A DNA stretch of 64,000 nt from the NCBI GenBank assembly GCA_009841225.1, contig VXMF01000030.1, positions 338,228 to 402,227 on the forward strand, in the 5' to 3' direction. Within the stretch, counting starts at the first letter, position 1. Each line of letters starts with the position of its first letter. This DNA is from Terriglobia bacterium (lineage in GTDB: Bacteria; Acidobacteriota; Terriglobia; Bryobacterales; UBA6623). The position numbers and the translations under genes were made by a program. The notes below the pieces were generated by a model. It saw only the letters and a list, made by a program, of their open reading frames with translations, was not told the DNA's origin and searched no databases. Shown one piece after another: positions 54,480-61,377 of this stretch.

Positions 54480-54513
54480 GAATGATAATCATTCAGCTCG
54501 TGAATGATTATCA
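54479..54513. promoter_or_regulatory. Palindromic operator cluster before the decayed ATPase
   Basis: TGAATGATAATCATTCA at 54479-54495 is a perfect palindrome touching the ATG of the fragment, and TGAATGATTATCA at 54501-54513 repeats half of it. The core AATGATAATCATT equals the centre of the classic Fur box; AAA_14 genes may also be self-regulated by such repeats. Confidence 0.55.
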
Positions 54514-54947
54514 AGACGCAAGCGGTCCTTGGCCAGATTGATTCCCGCGCATCAAGCCCTTTTCCTGTCAAGCGCACCGCTTTGGGCAAAGGCTATCTTG
54601 AAGCATTCCTGGCGGGCTTCCAAGTGCTCACGGCAAGACAAAGTCACGCCGGAGTTCTGGCCCAGACTCCCTCGGAACACCCGACTGTTGGTGGCAATTT
54701 CGCCCAGGACTTGCACCCTGCCGTGGCCACGCGCGAGCACAGCGTCAGTAAGACTTGCACCAGGGATACCGATGTTCGTGGTTTTCCGTTGCTGAAGGTC
54801 CTTGATTCGCTGAGCGGATCGCTCGATGATTAGTAGCAACCAATACAGCAAGCTGATCGGGAACGTTCGCGGATATTGGCCTGTGCCGGTCGGGCCCTGC
54901 GAGAATCGCACTCGACCGGCTCGCAGCCAGTGGAGTTCCGAGACTCG

Positions 54948-55826
54948 ATGTTTCTGCTCGCGAACGACAATCGCCCCAGGCTGGCGGAACTGATCCTGGC
55001 TGGGTATTTCGCCTACACAGCCGCGCTCTCGCTCCTGCTTCCTCTGGCACCGTCGATCCGGCTCCAAGTGATCGGCGCCAGCCTGGCGGCCCTTGCGGCA
55101 TTGCACTACTTGGGTCGGTTTCCCGCACGCTTCATGCCGGAGGTCCTGCGCACGACGCTACCACTGCCGGGCGTGCTCCTGGCCTACCAGCAGATAGGTC
55201 TTTTTGCCCAGCCGCAATCCTCCCACTCGCTGGAACGGAGCTGGGTCTACTGGGATCGCCTGCTGCTCTCCGACTGGGGCTTGACCCGAGCGATCGACTC
55301 GACGGGACCGTTGCTGCCCAGCGTCTTGGAGCTGCTATACCTGCTGACCTATGCGGCAGCGCCAGCCGCCCTAGCGATTCTAGCTGCTGCGGGGCGGCTC
55401 GATCGGTCGGACAGGATGCTCGCGTGTTTCGCGGCCTCAGCGGTCTCGTCGTACGCGCTCTACCCCTTCTTCCCCTCCGAACCGCCGCGCACGATCTTCC
55501 CGGGCGAGCTGTCCAGCGGTGTCGACACCGTCTTCCGCCAAGTGAACTGGTGGATCTTGGGAAAGGCAGGGATCCACACCAGCGTGTTTCCGAGCGGGCA
55601 CGTGGCTTCGGCATTCGGCGCCGGGATCGGACTGCTGCTGGCCCTGCCGGAGAGGAGAGTCTACGGAATCGCCCTGACCCTTGTCGGGGCAGGCATCGCC
55701 TTTGCCACCGTGTATGGGCGCTACCACTATGCGGTGGACGCGCTAGCGGGCTTGCTCGTGGCTTGCCTCGCCTCCCTGCTCTGCTGGGCGCTATACCGCA
55801 GGCGCGACCGACAGGCCGCCGCGTGA
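54948..55826 (+). CDS. PAP2-family membrane phosphatase
   Basis: A 292-residue membrane protein with about six TM segments and the acid phosphatase signature split over the C-terminal half: PFFPSEPPR as the first region, FPSGHVASAFGAG containing the catalytic His motif, and YGRYHYAVDALAG with the third Arg and His/Asp. It probably removes phosphate from a lipid such as phosphatidic acid, undecaprenyl diphosphate or an inositol lipid on the outer face. I start at the ATG 54948; the frame is open earlier (from 54876) but lacks protein-like composition. It is convergent with the GH95 gene. Confidence 0.87.
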   Translation: MFLLANDNRPRLAELILAGYFAYTAALSLLLPLAPSIRLQVIGASLAALAALHYLGRFPARFMPEVLRTTLPLPGVLLAYQQIGLFAQPQSSHSLERSWVYWDRLLLSDWGLTRAIDSTGPLLPSVLELLYLLTYAAAPAALAILAAAGRLDRSDRMLACFAASAVSSYALYPFFPSEPPRTIFPGELSSGVDTVFRQVNWWILGKAGIHTSVFPSGHVASAFGAGIGLLLALPERRVYGIALTLVGAGIAFATVYGRYHYAVDALAGLLVACLASLLCWALYRRRDRQAAA

Positions 55827-55842
55827 CCGGACAGCCTAAGCG

Positions 55843-58239
55843 TTAGGCAGTCTCGGTTCCCGACAAGGCCGCCGCATCCAATTCCAGCGTCTGTCCGCGC
55901 GGCACCTGCGCCCGCAGCTCGATTTCTCCATAGCGCACCACAAAGGGCTTGCCTAGGCGTGACAAGATACGCGCCCGGACAAGCTGCATCTCACGCCATT
56001 CGAGATCCACAGTGAATCCGCCCCGAGCTCGCAATCCCTCAACCTTGCCGCTAGCAAGCGCGCTTGGCAGCGCGGGCAGCAAGTGCAGGAAACCGGTCTC
56101 TCCGGACTGCACCGAGCTGTCTTGCAGCGGCCTGCCGTGCGGATCATGGCTTTGCAGCAGCATCTCGGCGATGCCAGCGGTCGCGCCGAAATTGCCGTCA
56201 ATCTGGAACGGAGGGTGGGCATCGAACAGGTTCGGGTACAGGCCGCCCCGCCGACCGTCCAATCTGCGGGCCGTCCTGTCCGGCACCGGTGCCAACAGTC
56301 CTCCCAGGATCTTGAAGGCGTGGTCACCGTCGAGCAAGCGAGCCCAGAAGTTGACCTTCCAGCCCATCGACCAGCCAGTCGCTCCGTCACCGCGCAACTC
56401 CAGCGACTTCCGTGCCGCGGCGAATAGGTCTGGCGTTCCGAAGGGCGTGATTTCGACGCCCGGGTGGAGACCGAACAGGTGCGAGACGTGACGGTGTTTA
56501 TTGGCGGGATCGTCGATGTCTTCCAGCCACTCCTGCAACTGCCCCAGGCGGCCGATCCGATTCGGGGCGATGCGTTCCCGCACGCGCCGCAGCTCGTCCG
56601 CGAAGTCCGAGTCCACTCCGAGAATCGCGGCCGCCGAAATGGTGTTGCCCAGCAGGTTCCGGATGATCTGATGGTCCATGCTGGGACCCATCACGAGGCC
56701 CCCGTTCTCCGGGGAGTTGCTAGGACCAGAGATCAGCCACTTGCCGTCCGGCGACTCGACCAGCGCGTCCACGAAAAACTCTGACGCGCCCTTCATCAAG
56801 GGATATGCGGTCGTGCGCAGAAACTCCTCGTCGCCGCCATACAAATAGTGCTGCCAGAGGTCTTGGCAGAGCCAAGCCCCGCCGGTCGGCCAGATGCCGT
56901 GGTTGGAGTGGTTGATCGGCGCGGTACCGCGCCACAGGTCGAAGTTGTGGTGCAGCACCCATCCCCTCGCGCGGTAGTGCTCGCGCGCCGTTTCCGCGCC
57001 CGACAGCGCGATCTCCTGCAAGGCCGCGAAGAGGGGCTCGTGCATCTCGGGGAGGCCGGTCAACTCGGCCGGCCAGTAGTTCATCTCGGTGTTGATGTTG
57101 ACCGTGTACTTGCTCTCCCAAGGAGGCTGGTCCGATTCGTTCCAAACGCCCTGCAGGTTGGCCGGCTGGCAATGGCCCCGACTCGAAGCGATGAGCAGGT
57201 AGCGGCCGTATTGGAACAGCAGGGTCACAAGCTGGGGGTCCGGCCGAGAGGCGAACCGCTCGATACGCGCATCGGTCGGTTCCGCAGCCGCCTCGGTCTC
57301 GCCCAGATCGAGTCGCAGCCGCTGGAACAGCTGGCGGTGGCTGGTCGAGCTCTCGTCGCGCAGTTCTCTGCCCGACATGGCTGCGGCCTTGGCCAATACC
57401 GCGGCGTTGCGCTCGGACGGATCGCCGCCGACGTCCCGGAAGTTGACAAAGTTCGTAGCGCCCGCGAGCAGCAGCGTGGCCTCGCTTGCGCCTTCCACGC
57501 GCACGCGCTCGCCCTCATCGGAGACCGTGCCGTCTGTGCGCACCACGAGCCGCGCTTCGAATCGAATCGCGCCGCCCTCGACCTGCCCCAGCAAGCGCAC
57601 CCCCCCGTCCGCGTCCGTTCTGAGTTGCGCGGGATGGGACGTGCGGAAGCGGACCGCAAACGACAAGTTGCCGTCGCCGCTGGCTGAGAGACGGACTGCG
57701 ATCACCTGCTTGGGGAAACTGGCGAAGACTTCCTGCGAGTGAAGGACCCCGCCGGCCGAAAACTCGATCCGCGCGACCGCGTTCTCAATGTCGAGAGAGC
57801 GGCGGTAGCCGGTGACGCTGGCCTCGTCAATGCCGCTTCGCTCGATCAGCAGGTCGCCGAAGGACTGGTACGCCTTCTGGCGCAGCGGAACGCTCATGAA
57901 GCGCTCCATCGCCAGCTCCTCGGCCTCGGCCTGCTTGCCCTCGAACAGCAGGGATCGGATCCGCCCCAGCCAGCGGTGCGAGCTTGGATTGGCGTAGCTG
58001 TGCGGTTCCCCCTGCCAAACCGTGTCTTCGTTGAACTGGATGCGCTCGCTGGCCGTGCCGCCGAAGACCATGGCCCCGAGGCGTCCGTTGCCCACGGGCA
58101 AGGCCTCGACCCAGCGCTCGGCGGGCCGGGCGTACCAAAGCTCCAGCGCTGGGGCCGTCGGCTCGCCGCCGCATGCCGAGAGCCCCGCTCCGGCAGCAAG
58201 CGATGCCAGGAACTCTCGACGGTCAGGCTGGAACGGCAT
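55843..58239 (-). CDS. Glycoside hydrolase family 95 (alpha-L-fucosidase type), exported lipoprotein-like
   Basis: A 798-residue exported enzyme that releases alpha-1,2-linked L-fucose (or related L-galactose) from glycans, by inversion. A twin-arginine/lipobox N-terminus ([18 protein letters not shown]) precedes the N-terminal beta domain with [16 protein letters not shown] and [11 protein letters not shown], the (alpha/alpha)6 barrel with [13 protein letters not shown] and [18 protein letters not shown], and [13 protein letters not shown] near the C-terminal domain. The catalytic acidic residues lie in these conserved segments, but I cannot pin them by number. The ATG at 58239 is six bases after TACACT. 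Confidence 0.92.
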   Translation of the reverse strand: MPFQPDRREFLASLAAGAGLSACGGEPTAPALELWYARPAERWVEALPVGNGRLGAMVFGGTASERIQFNEDTVWQGEPHSYANPSSHRWLGRIRSLLFEGKQAEAEELAMERFMSVPLRQKAYQSFGDLLIERSGIDEASVTGYRRSLDIENAVARIEFSAGGVLHSQEVFASFPKQVIAVRLSASGDGNLSFAVRFRTSHPAQLRTDADGGVRLLGQVEGGAIRFEARLVVRTDGTVSDEGERVRVEGASEATLLLAGATNFVNFRDVGGDPSERNAAVLAKAAAMSGRELRDESSTSHRQLFQRLRLDLGETEAAAEPTDARIERFASRPDPQLVTLLFQYGRYLLIASSRGHCQPANLQGVWNESDQPPWESKYTVNINTEMNYWPAELTGLPEMHEPLFAALQEIALSGAETAREHYRARGWVLHHNFDLWRGTAPINHSNHGIWPTGGAWLCQDLWQHYLYGGDEEFLRTTAYPLMKGASEFFVDALVESPDGKWLISGPSNSPENGGLVMGPSMDHQIIRNLLGNTISAAAILGVDSDFADELRRVRERIAPNRIGRLGQLQEWLEDIDDPANKHRHVSHLFGLHPGVEITPFGTPDLFAAARKSLELRGDGATGWSMGWKVNFWARLLDGDHAFKILGGLLAPVPDRTARRLDGRRGGLYPNLFDAHPPFQIDGNFGATAGIAEMLLQSHDPHGRPLQDSSVQSGETGFLHLLPALPSALASGKVEGLRARGGFTVDLEWREMQLVRARILSRLGKPFVVRYGEIELRAQVPRGQTLELDAAALSGTETA

Positions 58240-58245
58240 TCCGAT

Positions 58246-58251
58246 AGTGTA
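58246..58251 (-). promoter_or_regulatory. -10-like hexamer before the GH95 gene
   Basis: TACACT on the minus strand, six bases before the ATG at 58239, a leaderless-type spacing. Confidence 0.4.
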
Positions 58252-58274
58252 TGCCCGCGCCCAAGCCGCGCGGC

Positions 58275-58280
58275 TATACT
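58275..58280 (+). promoter_or_regulatory. -10-like hexamer before the second MBL-fold gene
   Basis: TATACT, 12 bases before the GTG at 58293. It favours this start over the ATG at 58251. Confidence 0.35.
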
Positions 58281-58292
58281 CAGGGCCTAACC

Positions 58293-59906
58293 GTGCAACG
58301 ACACCGGCCTATCGCGTCACTCGTGTGCCTAGCGCTATTGGCGGCCCCGGGCGTGGCTCAGAGCCTTCCGCCCGGGTATATCGATCCCGTGCCCGTCCTC
58401 GACGCGGCTGCCGCAGCTATGGGGGTGGATCAGCTGCGTTGCGTCAGCCTCGCGGGCGAAGGCTACGCCGGGATGGTCGGGCAGAACATGACGCAAGACA
58501 CCGACTGGCCGCGCGGTGATCCGCTGCAGGACTATTCGCGCCTGATCGACTACGAACGCGGAAGCTCGGTCGAGCGGTTCTCGCGCGAGCCCGGCCTCAA
58601 CCCGGCCTCGTGGAAGTACGGTCCCGGCTGGCTGGGCGGGACGCCGCTGCAGCGGCACGAAGTCCAGACATTCGCAGTGAGCGGCGGACACGCTTGGCAC
58701 ATCGACGGATCTGAGCAGGCGGTGGCAGCTCCGCAAAGCGCCGAGATCTGGCAGCTCGACATCTGGATGACCCCGCATGGCTTCGTCAAGGCGGCGCGCA
58801 TGCCGGGCGCCGAACCCACCGCGATCTGGCGCTGGGAACTCGGCGAGAGCGGTCGGGACGGCGCCACGACGGGCGGCATCGCCAAGGTGGTGGTCGTCTC
58901 GGCGACCGTTCTGGGCAAGTACCGCGTCAACGCCACGGTCCGCGCCGGCAACCTCGTGCAGCGCATCCAGACGCGGGTGCCGCACCCGGTCCTGGGCGAC
59001 ATGAACTACGAGCACGAGTACTCCCAGTGGCAGGATCTGGGCGACGGCATCCTCTTCCCGGCGGGCTGGCACCGCCACGACGGCTGGGACGACGAGCGCA
59101 AGGTCCCGGTCATCACGGGCGGGCACAACAGCTTCGGCGGCAGCTTCCCCGACATGACCGCCAATGCCTGTGGGCCAACAGAAACTCCGCAGCACGTACG
59201 CGAAGCGACCATTCCCGGGGAACGCGTGGAACCCGCCGAAATTGCAAAGGGCGTCTGGCTGCTGGGCGGCGGTACGCACAACAGCGTGGCCGTCGAATTC
59301 GCCAACTTCGTTGCGGTGATCGAGGCACCGCTTGACGAGCGGCGCTCGCTGGCAGTGATCGACAAGATCACCGAGCTGGTCCCGGACAAGCCGATTCGCT
59401 ATCTCGTCAACACCCACGACCATTACGACCACTTGGGAGGCCTGCGCACTTACTTGCACGTAGGCGCGACGATCCTCACGCACCAGCGCAACCGCATGTT
59501 CTACGAGGCCGAGTTGCTGAACTACGTGCCGCGCATGCTTGAGCCGGACATGGTCTCGCTGTACCCGCCGACGGAGATCTCGGAAGGGTACACGATGGAG
59601 GACATCGACGAAAAATACATCCTCGGCGACGGACGCCGGTACCTTGAGATCTATTACGTGCAGGGCCTCGGGATCCATGTGGAGGGCATGCTAATGGCGT
59701 ACCTTCCCCGCGAGCGAATCCTCGTAGAAGCCGATCTGTACGATCCCGGCCTGCTGCCTGCCAGCCGAGCCAGGCCCACCGCCGCAGAGCGCGCCCTGCT
59801 TAACAATGCCAGGCAGAACGATCTCGATCCGGCGCTGGTCGCCCCGATTCACGGCGATGCCGTGACATGGGAAGCCTTTCTGCGGGAGACTCGCCAGAAA
59901 CCCTAA
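58293..59906 (+). CDS. Secreted MBL-fold metallo-hydrolase
   Basis: A roughly 537-residue exported zinc hydrolase. A signal ([20 protein letters not shown]) is followed by a long N-terminal region (about 30-310) of unassigned beta-rich character and the MBL domain with [11 protein letters not shown], then a second zinc histidine region and a C-terminal strand [13 protein letters not shown]. The extra N-terminal half is unusual for short hydrolases but seen in periplasmic MBL proteins of Acidobacteria. The GTG at 58293 is favoured by the signal peptide, by AGGG upstream and by TATACT; a start at 58251 would leave only 11 bases to the divergent GH95 gene. Substrate unknown. Confidence 0.85.
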   Translation: MQRHRPIASLVCLALLAAPGVAQSLPPGYIDPVPVLDAAAAAMGVDQLRCVSLAGEGYAGMVGQNMTQDTDWPRGDPLQDYSRLIDYERGSSVERFSREPGLNPASWKYGPGWLGGTPLQRHEVQTFAVSGGHAWHIDGSEQAVAAPQSAEIWQLDIWMTPHGFVKAARMPGAEPTAIWRWELGESGRDGATTGGIAKVVVVSATVLGKYRVNATVRAGNLVQRIQTRVPHPVLGDMNYEHEYSQWQDLGDGILFPAGWHRHDGWDDERKVPVITGGHNSFGGSFPDMTANACGPTETPQHVREATIPGERVEPAEIAKGVWLLGGGTHNSVAVEFANFVAVIEAPLDERRSLAVIDKITELVPDKPIRYLVNTHDHYDHLGGLRTYLHVGATILTHQRNRMFYEAELLNYVPRMLEPDMVSLYPPTEISEGYTMEDIDEKYILGDGRRYLEIYYVQGLGIHVEGMLMAYLPRERILVEADLYDPGLLPASRARPTAAERALLNNARQNDLDPALVAPIHGDAVTWEAFLRETRQKP

Positions 59907-59919
59907 GCCGCGGCTCGCG

Positions 59920-61377
59920 TCACGCGATCAGTTCGGGAATCAGCTGGCCCCCCACTTGCGAGAGCTGCTTGAAGCGCCCTCCGTGAAAATAGGTCAGGCG
60001 GTTGTCGTCAAGGCCCATCAGGCGCAGCCAAGTCACGTGCAGGTCCTTCAATGGATGGACTACCTCGACCGCGCGGTTGCCCAGTTCGTCGGTGGCGCCC
60101 ACCACCGAGCCAGCGGGAGTGCCGCCGCCGGCCATCAAAACCACCATCGCGTCAGCGTTGTGCCCGCGTCCGTTCGGGTCCACGCCGCCGCGCCGGTTGT
60201 TGTCCGGGGTCCGCCCGAACTCGCCCGAGCACACCACCAGCGTCTCGTCCAGCATGCCGCGCTGCCTGAGATCGCGGATCAGTGCGGCGATCGGTTTGTC
60301 GACGCTATCGATGCGAGCCGCGTGGTTGCGCTCGAGGAAGTCATGGCTGTCCCAGCCCCCAGAAAAGATCTGCACGAAGCGCACGCCCTGCTCGACCAAG
60401 CGCCGGGCCAGCAAGCACTGGCGCCCGAAGGCCCGCGACGCCTCTTCGTCCAATCCGTAGGCTTCCCTCGTAGCCTCGGACTCGCGGCTGAGGTCGACCA
60501 TTTCGGGCACTTCGGCCTGCATGCGATAGGCGAGTTCGTAGCTCTCCATGCGGGCCGCAAGCTCGTCATGCGATGGGCGCCGCTCGGCATGCCTGCGATT
60601 CATGTCAGCCAGGAGGTCCAAGCTGTGGCGCTGCTGCTGGAGCGTCTTCCACTCGGGCGGCTCCAGATCTAGCAGGGGCGACCCGCTGGAGCGCAGCAGC
60701 GTTCCTTGGTAGTGAGCCGGCAGGAAGCCATTCGACCAGTTCCCGGCCCCGCCCTGCGGGAATGCCAGTTCGGTCATGACCACATAGCCGGGGACGTTTT
60801 GGTTGAGGCTGCCCAGCCCGTAGGTCACCCACGCCCCGACACCGGGGTCTGCCCCGAGAGTGCTGCCTGTGTTGAGGTGGAAGAGAGCATCGGGATGATT
60901 CACCGACTGGGCTTGACAACCCCGGTACACGCACAACTCGTCCGCTACGTCCGGATGCGCCATGTGCACAAAGCGGTCGCACATCTCGATGCCGGCCTTG
61001 CCAACCTTGCGAAACCCGAACGGGCTTCCGACATAGTAGGTCTTGGCAGTGACTTCGACCAGCACTTGGTTCGGATCGCGGACCGACTCCGTAAGGTGCA
61101 ACTCGCGCAACTTGGGCTTCGGATCGAACGTATCCATGTGCCCTGGCCCGCCCTCGAGGACCAGAAAGATGCAGGCCTTGGCCTTGGCCGGCAGCATCGG
61201 CGCCTTCGGCGCCAACGGTCCCGCCAATGTGGACTCCCCGGCTAGCAGGCTGGTGAACGCCAGCGAACCCGCGGACGCCCCGAGACCGAAGAGCAGTTCC
61301 CGCCTGCCCAGCTGCACGTGATCGCGGCGATCGGCAGCGGCAAAGCCGCGACGGCGGTCCGTTGCGCTAGTAGACAT
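59920..61377 (-). CDS. DUF1501 domain-containing Tat-exported protein
   Basis: A 485-residue protein with a twin-arginine signal (LGRRELLFGLGASAGSLAF). The body shows the DUF1501 pattern: FLVLEGGPGHMDTFDPKP near the N-terminus, GWDSHDFLERNH, VVCSGEFGRTPDN and GRGHNADAMVVLMAGGG. The fold relates to alkaline phosphatase/sulfatase-like hydrolases, but DUF1501 proteins are not proven enzymes. They are typically encoded next to a cytochrome/DUF1549/DUF1553 gene, as here, where the start overlaps the upstream stop by 11 bases. An alternative start lies four codons earlier (61389). Confidence 0.92.
   Translation of the reverse strand: MSTSATDRRRGFAAADRRDHVQLGRRELLFGLGASAGSLAFTSLLAGESTLAGPLAPKAPMLPAKAKACIFLVLEGGPGHMDTFDPKPKLRELHLTESVRDPNQVLVEVTAKTYYVGSPFGFRKVGKAGIEMCDRFVHMAHPDVADELCVYRGCQAQSVNHPDALFHLNTGSTLGADPGVGAWVTYGLGSLNQNVPGYVVMTELAFPQGGAGNWSNGFLPAHYQGTLLRSSGSPLLDLEPPEWKTLQQQRHSLDLLADMNRRHAERRPSHDELAARMESYELAYRMQAEVPEMVDLSRESEATREAYGLDEEASRAFGRQCLLARRLVEQGVRFVQIFSGGWDSHDFLERNHAARIDSVDKPIAALIRDLRQRGMLDETLVVCSGEFGRTPDNNRRGGVDPNGRGHNADAMVVLMAGGGTPAGSVVGATDELGNRAVEVVHPLKDLHVTWLRLMGLDDNRLTYFHGGRFKQLSQVGGQLIPELIA

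Larger units (their letters stand above)
54170..54947. other. Intergenic region with a decayed AAA ATPase fragment
   Basis: About 780 bases between the sugar porter and the PAP2 gene. The leftward AAA fragment (54246-54479) and a palindromic cluster (54479-54513) are the recognisable parts. From 54514 to 54947 there are open frames on both strands, but none has a recognisable domain or start signal. Confidence 0.5.

Noticed and set aside
54504..54833. Rightward open frame of 109 codons and an overlapping leftward one after the palindromic cluster.
   Set aside because: No recognisable domain, start signal or conservation evidence; probably noise beside a decayed gene.
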